From: Anaerobacillus sp.
GTDB taxonomy: Bacteria; Bacillota; Bacilli; Bacillales_H; Anaerobacillaceae
Length of the DNA: 5,199 nt
NCBI GenBank assembly: GCA_007120055.1
Contig: SKOL01000071.1
Location: forward strand, 1-5,199
Direction of reading: 5' to 3'
Shown here in pieces: positions 1 through 5,199 of this stretch. The notes below the pieces were generated by a model. That model saw nothing but the letters and a program-made list of their open reading frames with translations. It ran no database searches and had not been told where the DNA came from. The position numbers and the translations under genes are program-made. Every line of letters begins with the position of its first letter. Position 1 is the first letter of the stretch.

Positions 1-77
1 CAACAATTGGTATAGTTTCACATATTATAAAAATAATGTTAGAGGTCGTGTCGAAAAATATTTTTTTGGCACTTCAA

Positions 78-95
78 CAACGGCTCAAACCGTTG
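78..95. repeat. Perfect 6-bp inverted repeat upstream of the M24-like gene
   Basis: CAACGG at 78-83 and CCGTTG at 90-95 are exact reverse complements separated by the 6-nt spacer CTCAAA. The element lies about 35 bp upstream of the M24-like start codon, in an otherwise AT-rich leader. It has no T-run directly after it, so it does not look like an intrinsic terminator. An operator for a local regulator is possible. It does not fit the CcpA cre consensus. Six-bp palindromes also occur by chance, so this is only a candidate. Confidence 0.3.
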
Positions 96-113
96 ATAAA
101 TCAATATTTATAG

Positions 114-121
114 AGGGAGGT
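114..121 (+). promoter_or_regulatory. Ribosome binding site of the M24-like gene
   Basis: AGGGAGGT at 114-121 is a strong Shine-Dalgarno match with an 8-nt spacer to the ATG at 130. It fixes that codon as the start. I found no convincing sigma-A -35/-10 pair in positions 1-113. Confidence 0.8.
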
Positions 122-129
122 TAAATAGT

Positions 130-1212
130 ATGACTGCAATTGAAAAAGTACGTTTCTTCTTAAAAGAAAATCGTTTAGATGGAATATTAATTAGGAAACG
201 AAATAACTTTTCTTGGCTGACGAATGGTTGCACTAACCATATTGCTCAATCTCAGCAAGAAGGAGTTTGTGATCTTTTTATTACGAAAGATGCAGTGTAC
301 GCAATTACATTAAAAATGGAAGAACGAAGAATTGTTGAGGAAGAACTAGCTCATGCCCCATTTGAGACAACGGTCCTTGTTGAAGAATGGTTTAATGGAA
401 GTGATCATCTTATTGAGAAGCTAGGGGAAGGAAAAGTGGTTGCTACAGACACACCATTTATGAATTGGGAAGTTGTCGATCATAAATTAAGCTACATTCG
501 TAGCCAACTAACAGATGTAGAAATAAGTCGTTATCGCTCACTATGCTTAGATGCGAGTATAAGTGTGGAAGAAACATGTAAAGAGATTTATCCAAGCCAA
601 ACAGAATTCGAAATTGCTAGCATACTATCTTCAAAAGTAATTAGTAAAGGTGCAACAGTCCAAGTAGCGCTAATTGCAACTGATGAAAGAATATACAAGT
701 ATCGCCATCCAATCCCAACTAGTAAAAAGTTAAACAAGCAGGCAATGGTTGTCCTTTGTGCTGAACGTGGAGGACTAGTTGCTAATGTTACAAGAATTGT
801 TCACTTTGGTCAGTTAACTGAAGAGTTGCAAAAGAATAAAAAGTGTTTAGCGAATATCGATGTAAAGATGAATACATCTACCATGGCAGGGACACGTGTT
901 GGTGATGTAGTAAAAGCTGCGATAGAACAATATGCATCGGAAGGATTTCCAAATGATTGGAAGCTGCTTCATCAAGGTGGACCAACCGGCTATAATGCAA
1001 GAGAGTATTTAGCGAATATGCATTCAGATGAGATAATCCGTACAAACCAAGTTTTTGCATGGAATCCTGCATTACCAGGTGTGAAATCAGAGGATACAAT
1101 TTTAGTAAAAGAAGATGGTGTTGAGTTTCTTACTCATACAGGTGGATGGGTGTATCTTGATGTTCCGCAAGAAGATAAAGTATTGAAACGTCCTGATATA
1201 TTACTAAGATGA
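130..1212 (+). CDS. M24 (creatinase/prolidase-type) fold protein with degenerate metal site
   Basis: This 360-residue cytosolic protein has the two-part layout of the creatinase/aminopeptidase P family. The N-terminal domain spans about residues 1-125, and the pita-bread M24 domain about 132-345. Family landmarks are YRHPIPT (191-197), the RGGLVANVTR region (213-222), HQGGPTGY (281-288) and GVKSEDTILVKEDG (317-330). Active M24 enzymes bind two metals through Asp, Asp, His, Glu and Glu. By alignment to the pattern D-x10-D...H...E...E, this protein has V208, N219, H281, N312 and E321, so only the His and last Glu survive. The usual dinuclear peptidase site is therefore probably absent, and the protein may be a non-peptidase hydrolase or a binding protein. 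The reading frame is intact, so it is not decaying. No signal peptide or membrane segment is evident. The Dabb gene follows after 38 bp, which suggests co-transcription. Fold assignment is confident; substrate is unknown. Confidence 0.88.
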   Translation: MTAIEKVRFFLKENRLDGILIRKRNNFSWLTNGCTNHIAQSQQEGVCDLFITKDAVYAITLKMEERRIVEEELAHAPFETTVLVEEWFNGSDHLIEKLGEGKVVATDTPFMNWEVVDHKLSYIRSQLTDVEISRYRSLCLDASISVEETCKEIYPSQTEFEIASILSSKVISKGATVQVALIATDERIYKYRHPIPTSKKLNKQAMVVLCAERGGLVANVTRIVHFGQLTEELQKNKKCLANIDVKMNTSTMAGTRVGDVVKAAIEQYASEGFPNDWKLLHQGGPTGYNAREYLANMHSDEIIRTNQVFAWNPALPGVKSEDTILVKEDGVEFLTHTGGWVYLDVPQEDKVLKRPDILLR

Positions 1213-1250
1213 TAAGTGATCCAGTCTAAAAGAATAATTTTAAAAAGTAG

Positions 1251-1565
1251 GTGAGTAAAATTTACGAGCATATGGTGTTTTTTAAATTTAATGAGAGTGT
1301 TAAGAAAGAAAAAGAACAGGAGCTTTTAAATAAACTTCAAAATCTCAAGGGGACGATCCCTGGAATTGTTGAACTTACTGTCGGTCATAATGTAACAGAA
1401 GAAGTAGAGCATTATCACGGATATTCTCTCGGTTTACGAGTTACATTTGAGAACAAAGAAGCGCTTGAACGGTACGGCCCACATCCACTTCACCAAGAGT
1501 TTGTAGATAGTTTAGACGGACTCATTGCAAGTGTTATTGTGGTTGACTATCCAATTAGCAACTAA
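1251..1565 (+). CDS. Dabb family (stress-responsive alpha/beta barrel) protein
   Basis: This 104-residue protein matches the Dabb family, small ferredoxin-like proteins that dimerise into an alpha/beta barrel. Visible hallmarks are the first strand EHMVFFKF (6-13), IPGIVELTVGHNVT (36-49), a strand around LGLRVTF (60-66), the helix segment YGPHPLHQEFV (75-85) and a final strand ending DYPI (99-102). Dabb members include stress proteins and a few small-molecule enzymes or cyclases. Nothing here identifies a ligand. The start is uncertain. The GTG at 1251 overlaps the best Shine-Dalgarno sequence, AGGTGA at 1249-1254, and so has only a weak upstream site (AAAAAGTAG). That Shine-Dalgarno would better serve an ATT at 1260, giving a start MYEHMVFF, or less well the ATG at 1272. 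The gene lies 38 bp after the M24-like gene and 61 bp before transaldolase. Confidence 0.85.
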   Translation: MSKIYEHMVFFKFNESVKKEKEQELLNKLQNLKGTIPGIVELTVGHNVTEEVEHYHGYSLGLRVTFENKEALERYGPHPLHQEFVDSLDGLIASVIVVDYPISN

Positions 1566-1567
1566 GT

Positions 1568-1596
1568 TATTTCTAGGGTAATTTGAAACTTATAAT
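1568..1596 (+). promoter_or_regulatory. Candidate sigma-A promoter for transaldolase
   Basis: A perfect TATAAT lies at 1591-1596 in the gap before the transaldolase gene, about 30 bp upstream of its start codon. The matching -35 is poor: TATTTC at 1568-1573 with a 17-bp spacer, or TTATTT at 1567-1572 with 18 bp. No TGn extended -10 is present. In AT-rich DNA a TATAAT can be accidental, so transaldolase may equally be read through from the genes upstream. Confidence 0.3.
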
Positions 1597-1614
1597 AAAA
1601 AAAATCTTTGTATC

Positions 1615-1620
1615 GGAGGT
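1615..1620 (+). promoter_or_regulatory. Ribosome binding site of transaldolase
   Basis: GGAGGT at 1615-1620 sits 6 nt before the ATG at 1627, which supports that start. The next residues, KFFIDTAN, are the normal N-terminus of the small transaldolases. Confidence 0.8.
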
Positions 1621-1626
1621 ATTCAC

Positions 1627-2301
1627 ATGAAATTTTTTATCGACACAGCAAACTTAGAAGACATCAAAAAAGCAAATAAAATTGGAGTTTTAGCAGGTGT
1701 AACAACGAATCCGTCGCTTGTGGTGAAAGAAGGCGTAAAATTTGAGGATCGTATTACAGAAATTTGCCAAGCGGTCCCTGATGTTGAATCCGTATCTGCA
1801 GAAGTAAGTCCGCGTGCATTAACAGCTGAGGAAATGATTGCTGAGGCAGAAGAACTAATAAAAATTAATGGTGGAGACGAAACAGTAACGATAAAACTAC
1901 CAATGACTATGGCAGGATTAGAAGCTTGTCGTTACCTAACTAAAAAAGGTGTGAAGACGAACGTTACTTTGATTTTTACAGTTAATCAAGCTCTTCTAGC
2001 AGCTAGAGCTGGTGCAACATATGTTTCACCGTTTTTAGGAAGATTGGACGATATTTCAGAAGATGGCGTACAGTTAGTTGCAAAAATTGCTGAGTTATTC
2101 CGTTTACATAATTTTGCTTCACAAATTATTGCTGCATCAGTACGTCATCCAGACCATGTAACTCGTGTTGCGATGGCCGGTGCCCATATTGCAACAATCC
2201 CATATTCTGTTATTGAACAATTATGTAAACACCCATTAACAGATCAAGGAATTGAAAAGTTTATTGCAGATTGGGAAAAAACAGCGGTAAGTAATGTTTA
2301 A
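1627..2301 (+). CDS. tal: Transaldolase, small type 3B (MipB/TalC) class
   Basis: This 224-residue cytosolic (beta/alpha)8 enzyme should transfer a dihydroxyacetone unit between sedoheptulose-7-P and glyceraldehyde-3-P, giving erythrose-4-P and fructose-6-P in the non-oxidative pentose phosphate pathway. Family motifs are FIDTAN (4-9), GVTTNPSLV (24-32), the Schiff-base lysine K90 in TIKLPMT, TNVTLIF (111-117), [11 protein letters not shown] (132-142) and ASVRHP (170-175, with phosphate-site R173). Residues that separate transaldolase from the homologous fructose-6-phosphate aldolase favour transaldolase: E59 where E. coli FsaA has Gln59, and F136 where it has Tyr131. Length and sequence resemble Bacillus TalC/YwjH (about 212 residues) with small insertions near 50-65. 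Transketolase, its pathway partner, lies 167 bp downstream, probably beyond a terminator. Some databases label this subfamily fructose-6-phosphate aldolase; the residues argue against that here. Confidence 0.95.
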   Translation: MKFFIDTANLEDIKKANKIGVLAGVTTNPSLVVKEGVKFEDRITEICQAVPDVESVSAEVSPRALTAEEMIAEAEELIKINGGDETVTIKLPMTMAGLEACRYLTKKGVKTNVTLIFTVNQALLAARAGATYVSPFLGRLDDISEDGVQLVAKIAELFRLHNFASQIIAASVRHPDHVTRVAMAGAHIATIPYSVIEQLCKHPLTDQGIEKFIADWEKTAVSNV

Positions 2302-2345
2302 GGCTAATTTAATATGATATGAAAATTAAGAGTATTAAAGATTGC

Positions 2346-2378
2346 TAGAAAGCCTACCATATCAGGCTGCTATTTTTT
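2346..2378 (+). terminator. Probable intrinsic terminator after transaldolase
   Basis: AGCCT (2351-2355) pairs with AGGCT (2364-2368) around an 8-nt loop. After a small internal loop (AA opposite G), TAG (2346-2348) pairs with CTA (2370-2372). A run of six Ts at 2373-2378 follows at once. An 8-bp interrupted stem plus T6, 45 nt after the transaldolase stop, fits a modest rho-independent terminator. The stem is not very GC-rich, so some read-through into transketolase is likely. Confidence 0.5.
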
Positions 2379-2456
2379 AAAAAGGAAAAGTCTATCCGCC
2401 TCGTATCGTATCTACTAAAATATTTATTTGCTTTTATATTAAAATTAATCTATTTC

Positions 2457-2464
2457 AAGGAGGT
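2457..2464 (+). promoter_or_regulatory. Strong ribosome binding site of transketolase
   Basis: AAGGAGGT at 2457-2464 is a near-perfect complement of the 16S 3' end, with a short 4-nt spacer to the ATG at 2469. It suggests high translation. The AT-rich stretch 2379-2456 before it contains -10-like words (TAAAAT at 2416, TATATT at 2435) but no good -35 partner. It also holds two copies of TCGTA in tandem at 2401-2410. I cannot call a promoter with confidence. Confidence 0.8.
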
Positions 2465-2468
2465 AATA

Positions 2469-4463
2469 ATGACTACTGTAAATATTTCTACTGACCAATT
2501 AGCTATTAATACAATTCGAACGCTTTCAATTGATATGATTGAAAAGGCGAACTCTGGTCATCCAGGTATGCCAATGGGAGCGGCTCCAATGGCTTATGAA
2601 CTTTGGACAAACCATATGAAGCATAACCCTAAAAATCCTAAATGGATCGACCGTGATCGCTTTGTCCTTTCAGCAGGGCATGGTTCAGCACTTTTATATA
2701 GCCTTCTACACCTAACAGGTTATGACGTTACAATGAAGGATTTGAAAAATTTTCGCCAATGGGATAGTAAAACGCCTGGCCATCCTGAATTTGGTCATAC
2801 TGCTGGAGTAGATGCAACGACAGGTCCACTTGGACAAGGATTTGCCATGGCTGTCGGAATGGCAATGGCTGAAAGACACTTAGCAGCAGTTTATAACCGT
2901 GACCAATTTAATATTGTTGATCATTATACATATAGTATTTGTGGCGATGGTGATTTAATGGAAGGTGTCTCAGCTGAAGCGGCTTCTTTAGCTGGGCACT
3001 TAAAGCTAGGTCGTCTAATTGTGTTATATGATTCAAATGATATTTCTTTAGACGGTGATTTGAGCTTATCTTTTTCTGAAAATGTAGAAAAACGATTTAA
3101 AGCTTATGGATGGCAAGTGATTAGAGTTGAAGACGGCAACGATTTGAACGAGCTTAATCGAGCGATTGCAGAGGCTAAGTTAGATGAAACAAGACCAACA
3201 TTAATTGAAGTGAAAACAACGATAGGTTTCGGTTCCCCAAATAAAGGTGGCAAATCTGCTTCGCATGGTTCGCCTTTAGGAGAAGCAGAAATTAAATTAA
3301 CGAAAGAATCGTATAACTGGAGCTACACTGAGTCATTTACAGTTCCTGAAGAAGTGACAGAACGATTTAAAGAGTTCCAAAAACAAGCTGAACTAAAAGA
3401 ACAAGAATGGAATCAATTATATAAAGACTACAAATTTGCTTATCCTGAACTTGCTGAGCAATTTGAGTTAGCGATAGATGGTGAGCTTCCAAACAATTTA
3501 GATGAGTTATTACCTACCTTTAAAAATGGAGAAAAAATGGCTACTCGTGATTCTTCAGGAAAAATAATTAACGCTGCAGCTAGAGCCATTCCTTATTTAA
3601 TCGGTGGTTCAGCAGATTTAGCAGGTTCAAATAAAACATTCATTTCTTCTGAAACGAACTTTGCAATAGATGGTTATGATGGACGCAATATTTGGTTTGG
3701 TGTACGTGAATTTGCAATGGGTGCAGCGATTAACGGATTAGTATTACATGGTGGAGTAAAAGCTTTTGGAGCAACCTTTTTTGTGTTCTCAGATTACTTA
3801 CGCCCAGCGATTCGACTTTCTGCACTTATGAAAATCCCTGCTATTTACATATTTACTCATGACAGCATAGCAGTTGGTGAGGATGGTCCAACACATGAGC
3901 CAATTGAACAGTTAGCTTCATTACGGTGCATGCCAGGTTTATCTGTGATTCGGCCTGCAGATGCTAATGAAACGAAAGCAGCATGGGCATTGGCATTAGA
4001 AAGTACTCATACTCCAACAGCGATTGTTTTAACACGCCAAGGTTTGCCTACTTATGAGGATGCTAGCTACGAAGGTGTAAGAAAAGGAGCGTATATTCTT
4101 TCAAAAGCGAATGGAGAAGTTACAGGGCAGCTTTTAGCAAGCGGTTCAGAAGTTTCACTAGCAGTAGAAGCACAAAAGGAGCTTGAAATAGAAGGCATTT
4201 ACGTTGACGTAGTTAGTATGCCAAGCTGGGATCTTTTCGAAAAACAATCTTTAGAGTATAAGGAAAGTGTACTTCCAAAGAGTGTGAAATCACGTCTTGC
4301 GATCGAAATGGGAGCGTCATTAGGTTGGCATAACTATGTTGGCGATCAAGGCGATGTATTAGCTATTGACCATTTTGGGGCATCCGCACCTGGAGAAAAA
4401 CTCATGGTCGAGTATGGTTTTACAGTTGAAAATATTTTAAAGAAGTTTAAGAAACTTATTTAA
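2469..4463 (+). CDS. tkt: Transketolase
   Basis: This 664-residue protein has the usual full length of bacterial transketolase. The enzyme uses thiamine diphosphate (ThDP) and a divalent metal to move two-carbon ketol units between pentose, tetrose, hexose and heptose phosphates in the cytosol. Domains in order are the pyrophosphate domain (about 1-330), the pyrimidine domain (about 352-525) and the C-terminal domain (about 540-664). Catalytic and binding residues correspond to E. coli TktA: H31 (NSGHPG), H71 (AGHGS), GPLGQG (119-124), D160 and N190 in the metal/ThDP motif starting GDGDLMEG, H266 (SHGSPLG), R360, S387, E414 (VREFAMG), F440, H464, D472, H476 and R523. No key residue is missing. 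Pairing with transaldolase suggests a second, sugar-inducible pentose phosphate cassette, but whether the genome carries another copy cannot be seen. No clear terminator follows it in 4464-4573. Confidence 0.98.
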   Translation: MTTVNISTDQLAINTIRTLSIDMIEKANSGHPGMPMGAAPMAYELWTNHMKHNPKNPKWIDRDRFVLSAGHGSALLYSLLHLTGYDVTMKDLKNFRQWDSKTPGHPEFGHTAGVDATTGPLGQGFAMAVGMAMAERHLAAVYNRDQFNIVDHYTYSICGDGDLMEGVSAEAASLAGHLKLGRLIVLYDSNDISLDGDLSLSFSENVEKRFKAYGWQVIRVEDGNDLNELNRAIAEAKLDETRPTLIEVKTTIGFGSPNKGGKSASHGSPLGEAEIKLTKESYNWSYTESFTVPEEVTERFKEFQKQAELKEQEWNQLYKDYKFAYPELAEQFELAIDGELPNNLDELLPTFKNGEKMATRDSSGKIINAAARAIPYLIGGSADLAGSNKTFISSETNFAIDGYDGRNIWFGVREFAMGAAINGLVLHGGVKAFGATFFVFSDYLRPAIRLSALMKIPAIYIFTHDSIAVGEDGPTHEPIEQLASLRCMPGLSVIRPADANETKAAWALALESTHTPTAIVLTRQGLPTYEDASYEGVRKGAYILSKANGEVTGQLLASGSEVSLAVEAQKELEIEGIYVDVVSMPSWDLFEKQSLEYKESVLPKSVKSRLAIEMGASLGWHNYVGDQGDVLAIDHFGASAPGEKLMVEYGFTVENILKKFKKLI

Positions 4464-4524
4464 CTTTAAACTGGTAGAGTTCACGATACTTCAATACAAA
4501 TGACAACAGTTTTTCAACATGCGT

Positions 4525-4552
4525 TTGAAGCAAAAAAATACATTGATACATT
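4525..4552 (+). promoter_or_regulatory. Weak candidate promoter for the 118-residue gene
   Basis: TTGAAG (4525-4530) and TACATT (4547-4552) are spaced by 16 bp and each matches the sigma-A consensus at 4 of 6 positions. The -10 lies 22 bp before the start codon at 4574. TTGAAG is also the right arm of a 6-bp inverted repeat with CTTCAA at 4489-4494, with a 30-nt loop. Either match could be chance in this AT-rich gap. Confidence 0.2.
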
Positions 4553-4559
4553 AATTAAC

Positions 4560-4567
4560 AGGGGGGA
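4560..4567 (+). promoter_or_regulatory. Ribosome binding site deciding a GTG start
   Basis: AGGGGGGA at 4560-4567 lies 6 nt upstream of the GTG at 4574 and supports that non-ATG start. No ATG lies in frame within the first residues. Confidence 0.7.
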
Positions 4568-4573
4568 TTTTTC

Positions 4574-4930
4574 GTGAAAGTAAAACAAATTTTCGATGAT
4601 CACACAAGCTTACTATTCGGGCAAATTGAAAAGGATGACCACATCCGATTTTTAAATAAATGGGAAATCGTAACCTCTATCAATGGCGATATTTCTGGGT
4701 TTAAATTTGAAGGAACAAAAACACACGCAAAAGAATTATTCGATCCTGAATATTGGCTTTTATCTTCTTACGGTGATTATGTACAACTTAATCAATTGTT
4801 TGAAGTTACATGCGCAAAATCTGGAACAAAAAAACAACGAAAAATTGAAATTGATCGCTACACCCTTACGAACAGTGGTATAGAAGAAACACACATCAAC
4901 TCGACAAAAAAAGAGGGGAGTTATTTATGA
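4574..4930 (+). CDS. Hypothetical protein, 118 residues, unrecognised family
   Basis: I do not recognise this protein. It starts at GTG with a good Shine-Dalgarno site and is hydrophilic, with no signal peptide or transmembrane segment, so it is probably cytosolic. Residues 1-80 look like a small mixed alpha/beta domain: alternating strand-like stretches (SLLFGQIE 12-19, KWEIVTSI 29-36, SGFKFEG 41-47, WLLSSYGDYVQL 61-72) rich in aromatic residues. From about 82 onward it becomes basic and low in hydrophobics (SGTKKQRK 83-90), ending in a probably disordered tail. It has one Cys (C80), which does not form a metal motif. Its stop overlaps the ATG of the next reading frame as ATGA, suggesting translational coupling. 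The 110-bp gap from transketolase and the unrelated content suggest it belongs to a different transcription unit. Confidence 0.7.
   Translation: MKVKQIFDDHTSLLFGQIEKDDHIRFLNKWEIVTSINGDISGFKFEGTKTHAKELFDPEYWLLSSYGDYVQLNQLFEVTCAKSGTKKQRKIEIDRYTLTNSGIEETHINSTKKEGSYL
4911..4920 (+). promoter_or_regulatory. Ribosome binding site for the zinc-ribbon frame
   Basis: AAGAGGGGAG at 4911-4920, inside the end of the 118-residue gene, ends 6 nt before the ATG at 4927. It is the main evidence that translation truly begins there although the frame closes after 17 codons. Confidence 0.65.
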
Positions 4931-5023
4931 TCACATGTCCTTTTTGTTGCGCCATACATGCAGCGAACATGACCAAGTGACAATTTCCGCTTCCTACTTG
5001 CTCTAACACCTTTCAAAAAAAAG
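4927..5023 (+). pseudogene. Broken start of a zinc-ribbon gene
   Basis: Translation from the ATG at 4927 gives MITCPFCCAIHAANMTK and then TGA at 4978-4980. CPFC at residues 4-7 followed by an aliphatic/His stretch looks like the first knuckle of a zinc ribbon. The stop falls at codon 18 and is followed by Q-F-P, so a TGC to TGA change would restore the third Cys of a C-x2-C-x10-C arrangement. The fourth Cys is not present in frame. The +1 frame is open from 4973 to 5023 (ending RFLLALTPFKKK) and stops at TGA 5024-5026. Beyond that stop the same frame continues into the coiled-coil ORF. This fits a gene damaged by nonsense changes and a frameshift, with an A8 run at 5015-5022. A genuine 17-residue peptide, sequencing error or recoding are alternatives. 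Confidence 0.45.
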
Positions 5024-5041
5024 TGATCAATCAAACCTTTG

Positions 5042-5199
5042 ATGGATGCCATAGAACAAAGAAATAAACACCTTGAATATTTAAAAAACAGTCAGCAATT
5101 CTATGAACAACAGACAACAAAGTTATTGGAAAACCTCCATAATGCCGTAAAAAATAATTTTAATACTCTTCAAGAAGAACTGTCCAATAAGTTAAAAGA
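5042..5199 (+). CDS. Partial coiled-coil-like ORF, open at the window end
   Basis: From ATG 5042 the frame stays open for 52 codons to the window edge. The product is hydrophilic and rich in Gln, Asn, Lys and Glu. Hydrophobic residues recur at 3-4 spacing (I4, L11, L14, then L28, L32, V36, F40, L43, L47, L51), typical of a long amphipathic helix or coiled coil. Cysteines are absent. The upstream Shine-Dalgarno is poor: AAGTGATC at 5021-5028 is 13 nt away. The in-frame stop just upstream is at 5024-5026. The weak start and the shared frame with the relic of the zinc-ribbon gene suggest this is the C-terminal part of that broken gene rather than an independent gene. No function can be assigned. 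Confidence 0.4.
   Translation, partial: MDAIEQRNKHLEYLKNSQQFYEQQTTKLLENLHNAVKNNFNTLQEELSNKLK

Noticed and set aside
1..113. Sigma-A promoter in the leader (TTGGTA at 7-12, TTGGCA at 66-71, GATAAA at 95-100)
   Set aside because: No -35/-10 pair has acceptable spacing; TTGGCA to GATAAA is 23 bp, and the other words lack partners.
878..1099. 73-codon open frame on the minus strand inside the M24-like gene
   Set aside because: It lies wholly within a well-supported gene on the other strand, has no recognisable motif, and is explained by chance.
1566..1581. Possible sigma-B promoter (GTT...GGGTAA) before transaldolase, suggested by the Dabb stress label
   Set aside because: The spacing between the GTT and GGGTAA elements is too short and the -35 is incomplete. 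Dabb family names do not imply sigma-B control.
1627..2301. Sulfofructose transaldolase of a sulfoquinovose pathway
   Set aside because: The sequence follows ordinary Bacillus transaldolase motifs, and no other sulfoquinovose gene is visible in the window.
4464..4560. Terminator after transketolase
   Set aside because: Only 4-6 bp arms with long loops (AACT/AGTT, CTTCAA/TTGAAG) are present, and none is followed by a T-run.
4683..4883. 66-codon open frame overlapping the 118-residue gene in another frame
   Set aside because: It lacks a convincing ribosome binding site at its ATG and is fully nested in the better-supported frame.

Overview
The window is AT-rich, densely coding DNA with every gene on the + strand. 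Shine-Dalgarno sequences are strong (AGGGAGG, GGAGGT, AAGGAGGT, AGGGGGGA) and two or three starts are non-ATG. The transaldolase and transketolase proteins have a typical Bacillus character. Together this points to a low-GC Gram-positive of the Bacillaceae or a close relative. I cannot name the species.

Layout. Positions 1-129 are a leader with a short perfect inverted repeat at 78-95. Positions 130-1212 encode an M24 (creatinase/prolidase/aminopeptidase P) fold protein that has lost three of the five usual metal ligands, so it is probably not a standard metallopeptidase. Positions 1251-1565 encode a small Dabb (stress-responsive alpha/beta barrel) protein with an ambiguous start. Positions 1627-2301 encode a small type-3B transaldolase. 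A plausible intrinsic terminator follows it at 2346-2378. Positions 2469-4463 encode a complete transketolase with all the usual thiamine-diphosphate and substrate residues.

After a 110-bp gap the content changes. Positions 4574-4930 encode a 118-residue protein I do not recognise. Overlapping its stop as ATGA is a well-positioned start for a CPFC-type zinc-ribbon reading frame (4927), which stops after 17 codons. A coiled-coil-like frame (5042 onward, +1 relative to it) runs off the window end. I read these last two pieces as parts of one broken gene, but a real short ORF plus a separate downstream gene is possible.

How the genes fit together. Transaldolase and transketolase are the two carbon-shuffling enzymes of the non-oxidative pentose phosphate pathway, linking pentose phosphates to fructose-6-P and glyceraldehyde-3-P. 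Their adjacency suggests a cassette for pentose or related sugar metabolism. The M24-like and Dabb genes lie just upstream and may be expressed with transaldolase, but nothing in the sequence fixes their substrate. Most of the window is conventional. The points most worth a second look are the degenerate M24 active site and the broken zinc-ribbon/coiled-coil locus at the right edge.
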